Shown: positions 1 through 8,452, counted from the stretch's first letter. The stretch is 22,031 nt of DNA from Bacteroidales bacterium UBA1680 (GCA_002320605.1 DCKG01000004.1:1-22031); one strand, 5' to 3'. The notes: a model not told the origin generated them from the letters alone. Numbers and translations are program-made.

Positions 1-69
1 CGGCTCGCTGACAGCCTAGGCATTGACCCCGAAGCTCAAAGAAGCGTGTTTACGAATATCCTAAACTAA
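1..69 (+). CDS. C-terminal fragment of a truncated, unidentified protein
   Basis: The first frame is open from the window edge for 22 codons and ends in TAA at 67-69. The peptide begins RLADSLGIDPEAQ and ends in FTNILN, which reads like the C-terminus of an ordinary soluble protein, with a mix of charged and hydrophobic residues and no stop-rich texture. The start lies outside the window. It converges on galE, with 84 bp between the two stops. I do not recognise the family. It could also be a chance open frame, since 22 codons is little evidence. Confidence 0.4.
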   Translation, partial: RLADSLGIDPEAQRSVFTNILN

Positions 70-102
70 TCCAGAGTTCTTTATGCTGGTCTCTGATTGT
101 CA

Positions 103-132
103 GCTGGATTCCAATCCACGAAGGCCGCCAGC
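103..132. other. Inverted repeats in the gap between convergent genes
   Basis: Between the stop of the truncated gene and the stop of galE there is a short inverted repeat, TGGATT (105-110) and AATCCA (113-118). An overlapping alternative pairs GCTGG (103-107) with CCAGC (128-132). There is no T-run on either side. This could be a weak bidirectional terminator, or chance. Confidence 0.2.
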
Positions 133-153
133 GAAGTTAAGTCAGCCTAAGGA

Positions 154-1179
154 TTATTTTCCTGCCAGATGCTTCTCCCATGCCCATGCGGCAGCGAGAG
201 TGTCTTTGATGTGACGTTCCGCTTCCCAGCCAAGCTCCTGATTGGCGAGAGACGGATCGGCCCATATCGCCGTTACGTCACCTGCCCTGCGAGGCGCGAA
301 CTTATAGTTGAGCTTCACACCGGTAGCCTCTTGGAAGGCGGTGATCAGTTCCAGGACGGACAGCGGCTTGCCAGTCCCGATATTGAATATCTCATATTCC
401 TTTTTCATCTTCCCTTCAAGCATCCTGCGCACTGCGAAGACATGAGCCTTGGCAAGGTCTACGATGTCGATGAAGTCTCTCTGGCACGTGCCGTCCGGGG
501 TAGGATAATCATTCCCGAATATCGAAAGGCACTCGCGCTTGCCGATCGCCGTCTGGGTTATGAAAGGCACCAGGTTATTCGGCACCCCGCGAGGAAGTTC
601 GCCTATCAGAGCCGATGGATGCGCTCCGATAGGGTTGAAATACCTCAATGCGATTCCTTTGACATTTGAATATGCCTTCACGGAGTCCCGGAGCACGTCT
701 TCGAGCATCTGCTTGGTGTTGCCGTAAGGGGACGTCGCAGGCTGGCGAGGGCTTTCCTCGGTCACCGGCAGCTTTTCCGGCTCGCCGTATACCGTTGCCG
801 ATGAAGAGAACAGGATGTTGTCGCAGCCGTGATGACGAGCGGATTCCAACACGTTCATGAAAGAGTCCAGATTGTTGTGGTAGTATTTCAGAGGCTCGCT
901 CACGGATTCGCCCACGGCCTTGAATCCGGCGAAATGGATGACGGCATCGATGTGATTCGCCGTGAACAGCAGTTCTGTCGCCACAGCGTCGCAGAAGTCC
1001 ATCTTGACGAAAGGAATGTCGTCTCTACCAGTTATTTTCTTCACGCCTTCGAAGCAGGTCATGTCGCAATTCGACATGTTATCCGCCACGATCACGTCGT
1101 ATCCGGCCTCTATCAGTTCAACTGTGACATGGCTGCCTATAAACCCAGCTCCGCCCGAAACAAGAACGCACTTTTTCAT
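154..1179 (-). CDS. galE: UDP-glucose 4-epimerase
   Basis: This enzyme interconverts UDP-glucose and UDP-galactose in the cytoplasm and supplies galactose units for surface glycans and galactose use. The 341-residue protein matches the usual GalE length (about 340). The NAD-binding Rossmann motif GGAGFIG is at residues 9-15, the SSSATVYG segment lies near 125-132, and the catalytic pair is Tyr152 and Lys156 in SPYGNTK. The C-terminal half has the family's RYFNPIGAH and QRDFIDIVDLA segments. I chose the ATG at 1179 (MKKCVLVSGG). An upstream in-frame ATG at 1218 adds 13 residues that do not fit the family and lies upstream of the likely -7 element at 1207-1214, so it would not be transcribed. 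galE diverges from dacB. Confidence 0.95.
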   Translation of the reverse strand: MKKCVLVSGGAGFIGSHVTVELIEAGYDVIVADNMSNCDMTCFEGVKKITGRDDIPFVKMDFCDAVATELLFTANHIDAVIHFAGFKAVGESVSEPLKYYHNNLDSFMNVLESARHHGCDNILFSSSATVYGEPEKLPVTEESPRQPATSPYGNTKQMLEDVLRDSVKAYSNVKGIALRYFNPIGAHPSALIGELPRGVPNNLVPFITQTAIGKRECLSIFGNDYPTPDGTCQRDFIDIVDLAKAHVFAVRRMLEGKMKKEYEIFNIGTGKPLSVLELITAFQEATGVKLNYKFAPRRAGDVTAIWADPSLANQELGWEAERHIKDTLAAAWAWEKHLAGK

Positions 1180-1206
1180 ATTCAAAGGAATTTTATTTAG
1201 CAGGGG

Positions 1207-1214
1207 CAAATATA
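1207..1214 (-). promoter_or_regulatory. galE -7 promoter element (TATATTTG)
   Basis: The minus strand reads TATATTTG, a full match to the Bacteroidota -7 consensus TAnnTTTG. Transcription would start near 1203, giving a leader of about 24 nt before the ATG at 1179. I see no TTG at the -33 position, so the match rests on the -7 box alone. Confidence 0.55.
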
Positions 1215-1241
1215 GCAAATATTCAGCATCTTTATTTTTAT

Positions 1242-1249
1242 TAATTTTG
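1242..1249 (+). promoter_or_regulatory. dacB -7 promoter element (TAATTTTG)
   Basis: TAATTTTG is a full match to TAnnTTTG and lies only 5 bp before the first ATG of dacB. The start point would be near 1253, so the message would have almost no leader if the first ATG is used. No clear -33 TTG is seen. A start at the second or third ATG (1261 or 1267) would leave a leader of 8-14 nt. Confidence 0.45.
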
Positions 1250-1254
1250 CGTAA

Positions 1255-2826
1255 ATGAATATGACGATGGGAAATATCGCTAGGCTTTCTGCGGCGTTGG
1301 TGGCCGTGATGCTGGTTCCTGTTTTCGACGGGATTGCTCAGGCACCTTCACGCAAGGCTGCCTCTGCAGGGAAGACGGCTGCGCAGAAATATGTTGAATT
1401 GGTGGCGCAGAACGAGGTTTTGAAGAATTCTCTGTTCGGGGTGTGTGCTAGAACCGAGGGAGGGCAGACGCTTGTGAGCTGGAACAGCGGCAAGAGAATG
1501 TTGCCTGCTTCTAACATGAAGCTGATTTCTACTGGCGCAGCCTTGCATCAGCTGGGGGCGGATTTCAAGTTCGAGACAAGAATCGGCTATGACGGCTCAA
1601 TCGAAGATGGTGTGCTGCACGGAGATGTGTACATCGTAGGCGGCGGAGATCCGACCATAGCATCGAAGGATTCCATCGCCATTCCTCGCTTCATGCTGAT
1701 GGGGAAGTGGAAGGCAATGCTGGAAAAGGCCGGAATCAAGAAAATCGATGGTCGAATCATCGGGGACGGACGCTATTTCGACGGCCCTGCAGAGAAAGAC
1801 ACTTGGTCCTACCAGGACATCGGCACTGCCTATGGCACCGGCGGTGACGGCCTGTGCTTCTACGAGAATGCCCAGGATTTCAGCGTGAGCGCCGGGGCAA
1901 AAGAAGGCGATGCAGTGAACATTTCGGTGAAATTTCCATCCACCCCCTGGATGAAATATTCATACAATTGCACGGCGGCTGGAGCAGGGACAGGCGACCA
2001 GCTTTACATGTATACCTCTGAATATATACCATTCGCAGAGGTGAGAGGGACTTTCGCAGTGGACAGGAAGCCGAAGACGGAGGAGTTCAGCAACAAATTC
2101 GGAGCCTACACCTGCGCATACTATTTCAAGAATTATCTCACTACGCACGGCATTGAGGTGACCGGAGCCCCTGCGGACATAGTGAAGGGCCGCATCAGGG
2201 AGAACCTGAACAGGCAGGAGTTCAATGAATATGCCGCCAAGGTAGATGATTTGAAGATTTTGGGCAGCACTTACTCACCAGAACTGAGCAAAATCATTAA
2301 AGAAACCAATCACGATAGTGATAATTTCTATGCGGAGACCTGCCTGCGGATACTAGGTCGGCGGATGCACCATTCGGCTTGTTACGATTCCAGTTATGTG
2401 GCTTTGAACGAGGTTCTTACGAAATTGGGAGCGTCACCGGAGGAAGTGCAGATCGAGGATGGCAGCGGACTATCTAGGCGAAACTACGTGTCCCCTGAAT
2501 ATTTCGTGAGCTTCCTTTCCGAGATGATGGAGAGTCCTGTTTTCGATGAATATGTTGCCAGCCTGCCTCAGCCAGGCAAGGGGACGCTCTCCTGCCGCTT
2601 ACGTGGGGAGAGCAACGAACTCAAAGACAGGATATTCATGAAAAGCGGCTCCATGAACGGTGTGCTATGCTTCAGCGGCTACATCGTTCCAGCCGAGGGC
2701 TCGAAGGATGACGCTATCATATTCTCTATCATGACGAATAACGTCTTGTCAAAGTCCAGCCAAGTCGGAACCATCGCAGACCGTATTCTAACCCTTCTTG
2801 CGACGGAAACTGTAACAGGAAAGTAA
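1255..2826 (+). CDS. dacB: D-alanyl-D-alanine carboxypeptidase/endopeptidase (PBP4 type, peptidase S13)
   Basis: This is a periplasmic penicillin-binding protein that cleaves D-Ala-D-Ala ends and cross-links of peptidoglycan during wall remodelling. The 523-residue protein starts with a signal peptide that probably ends after IAQA (residue 30). The three active-site motifs are present: SNMK (86-89, nucleophile Ser86), SDN (355-357) and KSG (463-465). The large insert between the first and second motif is typical of the S13 family. Three in-frame ATGs lie within the first 13 nt (1255, 1261, 1267); the start at 1255 gives MNMTMG, and the third (MGNIARL) would fit the promoter better. KSG replaces the textbook KTG, a conservative change. 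It is divergent from galE and separated from the next gene by 92 bp with a separate promoter. Confidence 0.93.
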   Translation: MNMTMGNIARLSAALVAVMLVPVFDGIAQAPSRKAASAGKTAAQKYVELVAQNEVLKNSLFGVCARTEGGQTLVSWNSGKRMLPASNMKLISTGAALHQLGADFKFETRIGYDGSIEDGVLHGDVYIVGGGDPTIASKDSIAIPRFMLMGKWKAMLEKAGIKKIDGRIIGDGRYFDGPAEKDTWSYQDIGTAYGTGGDGLCFYENAQDFSVSAGAKEGDAVNISVKFPSTPWMKYSYNCTAAGAGTGDQLYMYTSEYIPFAEVRGTFAVDRKPKTEEFSNKFGAYTCAYYFKNYLTTHGIEVTGAPADIVKGRIRENLNRQEFNEYAAKVDDLKILGSTYSPELSKIIKETNHDSDNFYAETCLRILGRRMHHSACYDSSYVALNEVLTKLGASPEEVQIEDGSGLSRRNYVSPEYFVSFLSEMMESPVFDEYVASLPQPGKGTLSCRLRGESNELKDRIFMKSGSMNGVLCFSGYIVPAEGSKDDAIIFSIMTNNVLSKSSQVGTIADRILTLLATETVTGK

Positions 2827-2837
2827 CAAAACTCTTA

Positions 2838-2867
2838 TTGAGAAACAGAGTATTTTCTCTACTTTAG
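2838..2867 (+). promoter_or_regulatory. Promoter of the SusC/SusD pair (TTG, 19 bp, TACTTTAG)
   Basis: A -33 TTG at 2838-2840 is followed after exactly 19 bp by TACTTTAG (2860-2867), one mismatch from TAnnTTTG. The start point would be near 2871, leaving a leader of about 48 nt. It begins just after the dacB stop, so the transport pair is probably transcribed apart from dacB. Confidence 0.6.
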
Positions 2868-2918
2868 CGGTCTCAAAATTCAAGCAGCGACATTTTTGCT
2901 TGATAAAACTTAAAAAAG

Positions 2919-5870
2919 ATGAAAATTTCTCTAGTGGCGGCGAGCGTCCTTTTCTTTTTCTTGCTGCCCTCTGTTGATGCCGAAACGTTCGATCGTTCAG
3001 GAAATGATGACGACAACGGGTCTCTTGTAATGCTCCAAGGCACCGTCATCGATTCAAAAACGCATGCGACGTTGCCTGGAGTGGCGGTCATCGTGGATGG
3101 AAGGTCCCTTAAAGGCACTGCGACGGATTTTGACGGACATTTCGAAGTCGGTGCTCCTGACGGGTCTGTCATCAGATTCGAGTGCATGGGATACAAAACA
3201 ACCGCGATAAGGGCTGAAGGAGATATGTCCCTCACAGTCTCGATGGAACAGGATTATTTCAGGTTGGACGAGGTCGTGGTCACTGGCCAGGGCGCAGAAA
3301 TAAGCAAGCGGAGGCTGTCTTCGAACATTGCTACCGTCAGCGCAGGAGACTTGGAAGGCATAAAGGCAGACCGAATAGATCAAGCTTTGAGAAATTCCCT
3401 GCCTAATGTGCAGATCACTTTGGGGAGCGGCCAGTCAGGAACTGCTTCGATGATTAAATCGAGAGGAATTTCCTCAGCTTTCGGCAACTCTACACCTGTC
3501 ATTTACGTGGACGGAGTGAGGGTCGATAATCTGAACACAGCTGCAACGCTGAATAACACCACTAGCGGAGTGCCTATCGGGGGTAACTTCGCCGTGAGTG
3601 GATCAGTCAGCGACATTCCGATGGAGAATATCGAGCGAATCGAATATGTTCCAGGCGGCGCTGCGACTACGCTTTACGGCTCAGATGCTGCTAACGGGGT
3701 AATCCAGATATTCACGAAGAAAGGCAGCAGCCAGAAGACGAATTTCTATGGTGAAGTTGAGATGGGGCCGGAGACGGCAAACGGCCAGTTCTATCATTTC
3801 AAGCGCACGAAAAAATTGCTGCATAAAACGGGATTCTCACAAAAATACCGTTTCGGCTTCGACGGAGGCACGAACGATTACGGCTACAGTTTCGGCGCCA
3901 GCATGAGCAACAGTTCTGGAACGCTGATAAGTAACAATAACGATATTACTAAATACGATCTTCGTTTTGGCTCCCGCATCAGATTCAATGATTTTCTGGA
4001 ATATTCGAATTCTTTCGGGCTTGTTTCGGAAGATTTCTATCGCACGAGAAACGGCAATGAGGGCTACTACACCGGGCTTTGGTTCACGGAAGGCACAGCC
4101 TGCGCCAATTTCTCGTACATTGCCGAGGACGGGAAAGCCGCCAATTTCAATCCAGACGTTGACGCAAATGACTCTTGGGCATATTCAAAGATGAAAGAGC
4201 TTGTCAGCAAGGCGGAAAGCCTGATAGACAATCATGAGACAGTGAGACGTTTCCAGACATCCCAGTCATTCAAATTCACCCCATTTGCCAGTCTTAGCAT
4301 GAAAGGCATCCTAGGTGTGGACTACAGGGTGAATTCAGATAAGATTATAGTCACTAATGAATATCTCGTGTTGACTCAGGTGAAGCCCGAGGGCACGTCA
4401 GACGCTGGTTACATCAATAATTTCGATAGGAAATATTTCGGTCTCACGGGGGAACTGAACGCAAGGCATTCTTTGCGGAAGGACTGGTTCAGCCTGCTAT
4501 CGACAGGAGGCTTCCAATTTTTCAGCACGAGCGATCATCAGTCCAGATTCGACGGAAGCAACGTGAGGGATGGCTCAAAAATAATCTCAGGAGCGGGAAC
4601 TCTGACTTCGGATGAATGGAAAAGTTACGTTCACAGCTACGGAGCCTTCCTGCAGGAGAACGTAGGAATATCCGACAGGCTATATTTGGATTTAGGGCTT
4701 CGCTCTGACTATAATTCAGCGTTTGGGGACAATGTAGGCTGGCAGTTCTACCCAAAAGTCGGTTTGTCCTACGTGTTCTCAGATGAGCCGTTCATGAACT
4801 CGTTGAAAGACAGCGAAATGCTTACGAATCTCCGGATTTTCGCCAATTACGGAGTTGCGGGCAGCTATCCTCCGCCTTTCGAGTATCAGAAGACCATAGG
4901 TTTCTATTCTTACAGAGGAGGCCAGGCGGCATCTTTCGGCCAGGTGGGCAATCCTGATCTGGGACCCGAAAAGAAGCATTCTTGGGAAGCCGGCTTCAAT
5001 TCTGTCATACTCAAGAGTCGGCTCAGCCTTGGGTTGACATATTACTATGCCCTTACCAAAGGGGCTCTTTTCAATATTCCTTCGCTCCCGTCGTCTGGGC
5101 AGGAGTCTCAGTATCTGGCGAATGCAGGCAAGATTGAGAATAAGGGAATAGAGCTTAGCCTGGCTGCGCAGATTCTCGACTCCAAGGACTGGAAGCTGAG
5201 GCTTCAAGGTTCGTTCAACACCAATTCCAACAATGTGCTGGAGGTTGGCACAGCTGTGCCTTTCGCAATCGGAGGCTTTTCTTCAAGGACCATCCAGACT
5301 GTAGTGGCAAAGGGAGAGTCAGTAGGCTTCCTGCGTGGTTACAAGACAGTGCTGAATCCGGACGGCTCTCTTAAAGAAGTCCTTTCGCTTCAGAACCTTG
5401 GGAACACGCTCCCGAAGGGGTACGGAAACATATCTCTGTCAGCTTCTTATAAAAGGTTGTCGTTTACGGCTGGCGGAGACTGGCAGTATGGGGGCCACGT
5501 GGTGTCTTTCGACAGGATGTTCCGCTTCCGAAATGGGCTGGCGGACCCTGCCATTCCAGCGAAGGCCCTGGAAGGCATTTCCCAGAGCAAGAGCTGGCTG
5601 AATTTTACGAATTTCTTCGTGGAGAAATCCGATTTCTTGAAGGTCAGGAACATAGGCCTGTCCTACGAACTTAGGCCAAGGCACATTGCGAAGAGCATAT
5701 TGCTTGGCTTCAACGTGAATAATCCTTTCTCTTTCACTTCGGCTAGCGTAGACCCTGAGGCAGTGCTTTACGGGGGCAGCTACCAAGGCTCCGTCACTGT
5801 CGGAGGAGTCAATTATTCCACCTTCTCCCTGCCTCGGCAATATATTCTTTCTATGAGATTCAATTTTTAA
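2919..5870 (+). CDS. SusC/RagA-family TonB-linked outer membrane receptor
   Basis: This is an outer-membrane channel that takes up a bound nutrient using energy passed by TonB, working with the lipoprotein encoded next to it. The 983-residue protein has a signal peptide (about 1-21), a carboxypeptidase-regulatory-like beta domain (about 38-111, with the GTVIDSKTHATLPGV segment), a TonB-box-like DEVVVTG at 117-123, and a plug domain (about 128-270) with the family's VIYVDGVRVDN and GSDAANGVIQIFTKKG segments. The rest is a beta barrel ending in Phe, as outer-membrane barrels do. It is complete and slightly shorter than many SusC proteins (about 1000). Its stop overlaps the next start by one base. 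No enzyme, sensor or sigma/anti-sigma gene is next to it, so the substrate cannot be named; SusC proteins import glycans, peptides or other nutrients. Confidence 0.93.
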   Translation: MKISLVAASVLFFFLLPSVDAETFDRSGNDDDNGSLVMLQGTVIDSKTHATLPGVAVIVDGRSLKGTATDFDGHFEVGAPDGSVIRFECMGYKTTAIRAEGDMSLTVSMEQDYFRLDEVVVTGQGAEISKRRLSSNIATVSAGDLEGIKADRIDQALRNSLPNVQITLGSGQSGTASMIKSRGISSAFGNSTPVIYVDGVRVDNLNTAATLNNTTSGVPIGGNFAVSGSVSDIPMENIERIEYVPGGAATTLYGSDAANGVIQIFTKKGSSQKTNFYGEVEMGPETANGQFYHFKRTKKLLHKTGFSQKYRFGFDGGTNDYGYSFGASMSNSSGTLISNNNDITKYDLRFGSRIRFNDFLEYSNSFGLVSEDFYRTRNGNEGYYTGLWFTEGTACANFSYIAEDGKAANFNPDVDANDSWAYSKMKELVSKAESLIDNHETVRRFQTSQSFKFTPFASLSMKGILGVDYRVNSDKIIVTNEYLVLTQVKPEGTSDAGYINNFDRKYFGLTGELNARHSLRKDWFSLLSTGGFQFFSTSDHQSRFDGSNVRDGSKIISGAGTLTSDEWKSYVHSYGAFLQENVGISDRLYLDLGLRSDYNSAFGDNVGWQFYPKVGLSYVFSDEPFMNSLKDSEMLTNLRIFANYGVAGSYPPPFEYQKTIGFYSYRGGQAASFGQVGNPDLGPEKKHSWEAGFNSVILKSRLSLGLTYYYALTKGALFNIPSLPSSGQESQYLANAGKIENKGIELSLAAQILDSKDWKLRLQGSFNTNSNNVLEVGTAVPFAIGGFSSRTIQTVVAKGESVGFLRGYKTVLNPDGSLKEVLSLQNLGNTLPKGYGNISLSASYKRLSFTAGGDWQYGGHVVSFDRMFRFRNGLADPAIPAKALEGISQSKSWLNFTNFFVEKSDFLKVRNIGLSYELRPRHIAKSILLGFNVNNPFSFTSASVDPEAVLYGGSYQGSVTVGGVNYSTFSLPRQYILSMRFNF

Positions 5871-7303
5871 TGATGAAAAAAATATTAATATATTGTGTTT
5901 CAGCTCTGTCGCTGGTATCGTGCAGTCTGCTCGACCCGGGCGACGTGGAGAATCCGAATGTATCTGAAGAAGACTTCCTCAAGTCTCCCAAAGCAATGAA
6001 GACTTGGGTGAACGGAGCCAACCGCAATTTTGCCATTGCCATAGGCCGTTATTCGGAACTTATGGAAATTCTTTCGGATAATTATTATAACACCTACACT
6101 GCTGGAAGTAAGGTTTTCGATAGCCCGACCCTGCTATACACGGATTCTGACGTAACTGCTCTGCAGCGGTATGTGGGCTCTATTCGTGAAGATGCTGAGT
6201 ACGGGTTGGAGGTAGTTGCCTCTGCCGATGCTGAAACCACGAATGCGCAGAAATTCAATCTGCTATATTTGAAAGGGTATTCGTATCTCCTGGCTGGGGA
6301 ATATTTTGTTGCTCTTCCCTTTGAGTCTGGCGGTGAGGTGGTACCTTGGAGGGAACACCTCAGTCTTGCGATATCGGCTTTCGGGGAAGCTCTTCAGCTG
6401 GCTGAGTCTGTTGATGAAAAGGCTCTGGCCAACACTCTGATTGCCAGGGCATATTATCGGCTTGGAGACAAGGCAAACGCAGTGAAATATTCGGACGCAG
6501 CCCTCTCGTCTTCGGGTGATTTCGCCTGGATGGTGGAATTCGATGGCGAGAACGGCCTGTTCAGCGGCATTCAGGAATTCCTGTCAGGTACATACGGAAC
6601 GGCCTATCAGCCTCTTCCCAGGCTGGATTTCCTCGATCCGAAATATTTCAAGAAAACGTTTCTGGACGCAAGGCCGATTTGCATAGCTAAGGCTGAGGAG
6701 CCGTATTTGATAAAGGCCGAGGCTGCGATTGCGGGGAATGACCTTCCGGAAGCTAGAGCAGTGATGCTGGATCTGTTCAGATTGGTGAATAGCCGTCCAG
6801 TCGAGGCGGGAGTGAATGATCAGGTCGATGGCGATTTCTCTGGTGGGTCCAAGATGTATCCCGAAGGCAGCGATTACCTTGTGGCAGCTTCGCCGGACGA
6901 CACGTTGAGGACTGGCCTTGTGCTTGACCGGAAGACCCCGAACCTAATTTTGGTTCCATATATATCCGGAACATCCGTTACCTCGGAAATGATTTCTGCT
7001 GCTTCGACGGCCGATGACCTTCTGGAATTAGTCTACCTGATGAGGCAGGAAATATTTATTGCGGAGGGTCGCCGAGTGGCCGATTTGGGCATTCGCCTGC
7101 CGCTCTGCGAGGTTGAGGCGGCGAACGTTAAAAATGGTTCTGAATATACCACGGCGCAGATCCCTCCTTTCATCCCACTCGGCGGAGGCATGGACGATTT
7201 CACAATCGATGAGGCCACGCACACCGTCGTTATCGCCCACGACATGAATAAGATAATCGTCCAGAATAAAACCTCCGGCTACGTTGTCCCGTTCTGCGAA
7301 TAG
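5870..7303 (+). CDS. SusD/RagB-family nutrient-binding outer membrane lipoprotein
   Basis: This is the surface lipoprotein that covers the SusC channel and binds the substrate. The 477-residue protein has a lipoprotein signal with the lipobox LVSC; Cys18 would be lipidated. The middle holds helical, TPR-like segments (for example NTLIARAYYRLGDKANAVKYSDAAL shortened here to ARAYYRLGDKANAV), and the C-terminal part has the SusD signature QEIFIAEGRRVADLGIR. The first ATG (5870) shares its A with the TAA stop of the SusC gene (TAATGATG); a second ATG follows at 5873 and either may be used. Overlap shows translational coupling with the SusC gene. Substrate-binding residues cannot be read from sequence. 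The length is at the short end of the family (about 480-600). Confidence 0.92.
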   Translation: MMKKILIYCVSALSLVSCSLLDPGDVENPNVSEEDFLKSPKAMKTWVNGANRNFAIAIGRYSELMEILSDNYYNTYTAGSKVFDSPTLLYTDSDVTALQRYVGSIREDAEYGLEVVASADAETTNAQKFNLLYLKGYSYLLAGEYFVALPFESGGEVVPWREHLSLAISAFGEALQLAESVDEKALANTLIARAYYRLGDKANAVKYSDAALSSSGDFAWMVEFDGENGLFSGIQEFLSGTYGTAYQPLPRLDFLDPKYFKKTFLDARPICIAKAEEPYLIKAEAAIAGNDLPEARAVMLDLFRLVNSRPVEAGVNDQVDGDFSGGSKMYPEGSDYLVAASPDDTLRTGLVLDRKTPNLILVPYISGTSVTSEMISAASTADDLLELVYLMRQEIFIAEGRRVADLGIRLPLCEVEAANVKNGSEYTTAQIPPFIPLGGGMDDFTIDEATHTVVIAHDMNKIIVQNKTSGYVVPFCE

Positions 7304-7338
7304 GCGTGACCTGACCCAAGCCAGGATGACGTGGGGGA

Positions 7339-7416
7339 AATGAACACGATTTCCGTCACCGTTCCGGTGTGTGAATCGGGACATTTTGCACACCGTGCGT
7401 ATCGACAATGTTCATT
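7339..7416. terminator. Nested inverted repeats between convergent genes, possible terminator
   Basis: The 108-bp gap between the SusD and radical SAM stops holds an outer inverted repeat AATGAACA (7339-7346) and TGTTCATT (7409-7416), and inside it CGGTGTG (7365-7371) and CACACCG (7389-7395). A competing hairpin pairs CACCG (7357-7361) with CGGTG (7365-7369) around a 3-nt loop. There is no T-run, so a simple intrinsic terminator is not obvious. The outer right arm covers the radical SAM stop codon. A two-way terminator or mRNA-end stabiliser would fit the convergent layout. Confidence 0.35.
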
Positions 7417-8413
7417 CTGAATATTTCCGTCCTTGGTAAGTGCCTAGCTGCTCCAGGCGCAGGTCGAGGAGATGCAGCAGGTCGGGATTGCGTATCAGTC
7501 CCCACGGGGTCTTGGTGACGAAACGTGGCGGAACCTCGCCAGCAATGCGCTCGATGTACAGGTATGGGCGGAGGCGTTCCAGCATCGAGACCATGAAGTC
7601 GATATATTCATTTAAGCTGAAAGTCTCGAAATCCGACGGGAAGGCAGCATATTCCTGTTCCATCCTGGTGCCTTTTATCAGTTGCAGCTGATGGAATTTG
7701 ACCGAGGTCAGCGGCAGTTCGGAAATAGCCCTGCATTCATCCAGCATCATTTGTCGGGATTCTCCGGGCAACCCTAAAATAAAGTGCGCCCCAACCTCAA
7801 GGCCTCTTGATGCGGCTCCTTCCACTGCTTTCATGGCGCACTTGAAGTCATGCCCCCGGTTTATCCTGCGCAGGGTGGCATCGTAACAGGACTCAATGCC
7901 ATATTCAATGCTGACCAGCGGGGCGGTGAGGGCTTCCCCGGTTTCTGTCAGCGTGAGACCGTGGCACCAGTCTTTCAGAACATCTCCACGGCTTAGCGCG
8001 GCCAGATAGTCCAGCTTCTCGGCATCTATGCAGTCGGGGCGAGTGCCAATGACAATGCCGACGACGGCAGGATGCGACAGAGCCTCTTCGTAGACCTGGC
8101 GCAGCCGCTCCGGCGAGCCATAGGTGTTGGAATATGTCTGGAAATATGCCAGATAGTGCGTCACGCGCGGGTATCGCTTGCGGTGGAATTCTATTCCCTC
8201 TTCCAGCTGTTCCGTGATGCTCTTCCCAGGAGTGCTGTAATTAGGATGGAAAGCGGCATTGTCGCAGTAGGTGCACCCTCCGATTCCGACAAAGCCATCT
8301 CGATTCGGGCAGGAGAACCCGGCATCAATGACCAGCTTCTGCAGGCGCTCGCCGAATCGGTGCCTGTAACAAGAGCTGAATGCCAAGTATCTTTTACCAT
8401 CTGGAAATTCCAT
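7412..8413 (-). CDS. Radical SAM protein, YhcC-like (TIGR01212 family)
   Basis: This is a 333-residue radical S-adenosylmethionine enzyme. The N-terminus carries the family's variant iron-sulfur motif: Cys35, Cys47 and Cys50 in CPNRDG...GGCTYC, spaced CX11CX2C rather than the common CX3CX2C. Later segments fit the SAM-binding barrel, such as VSIEYGIESCYD and HFILGLPGES. The length is typical of the YhcC group, whose reaction I do not know. The start at 8413 gives the expected distance to the first cysteine, and no other in-frame ATG lies near. It is divergent from the NlpC/P60 gene with only 39 bp between the two start codons, and converges on the SusD gene. Confidence 0.88.
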   Translation of the reverse strand: MEFPDGKRYLAFSSCYRHRFGERLQKLVIDAGFSCPNRDGFVGIGGCTYCDNAAFHPNYSTPGKSITEQLEEGIEFHRKRYPRVTHYLAYFQTYSNTYGSPERLRQVYEEALSHPAVVGIVIGTRPDCIDAEKLDYLAALSRGDVLKDWCHGLTLTETGEALTAPLVSIEYGIESCYDATLRRINRGHDFKCAMKAVEGAASRGLEVGAHFILGLPGESRQMMLDECRAISELPLTSVKFHQLQLIKGTRMEQEYAAFPSDFETFSLNEYIDFMVSMLERLRPYLYIERIAGEVPPRFVTKTPWGLIRNPDLLHLLDLRLEQLGTYQGRKYSE

Positions 8414-8420
8414 TGCAACG

Positions 8421-8428
8421 CAAAGCTA
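8421..8428 (-). promoter_or_regulatory. Radical SAM gene -7 promoter element (TAGCTTTG)
   Basis: The minus strand reads TAGCTTTG, a full match to TAnnTTTG, 7 bp before the ATG at 8413. The start point would be near 8417, so the message would have a leader of about 3-4 nt. No TTG is seen at -33, where the opposing promoter begins. Confidence 0.5.
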
Positions 8429-8437
8429 AGGATTTTT

Positions 8438-8445
8438 TATATTTG
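8438..8445 (+). promoter_or_regulatory. NlpC/P60 gene -7 promoter element (TATATTTG)
   Basis: TATATTTG is a full match to TAnnTTTG, again 7 bp before an ATG (8453). A TTG at 8413-8415 could be the -33 element, though the 22-bp spacing is long and it overlaps the start codon of the radical SAM gene. The leader would be about 3-4 nt, or about 18 nt if the in-frame ATG at 8468 is the start. Confidence 0.55.
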
Positions 8446-8452
8446 TAAGAAT

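Noticed and set aside
8072..8452. 127-codon upstream extension of the NlpC/P60 frame
   Set aside because: This part is antisense to the radical SAM gene, lies upstream of the -7 box, and would bury the signal peptide.
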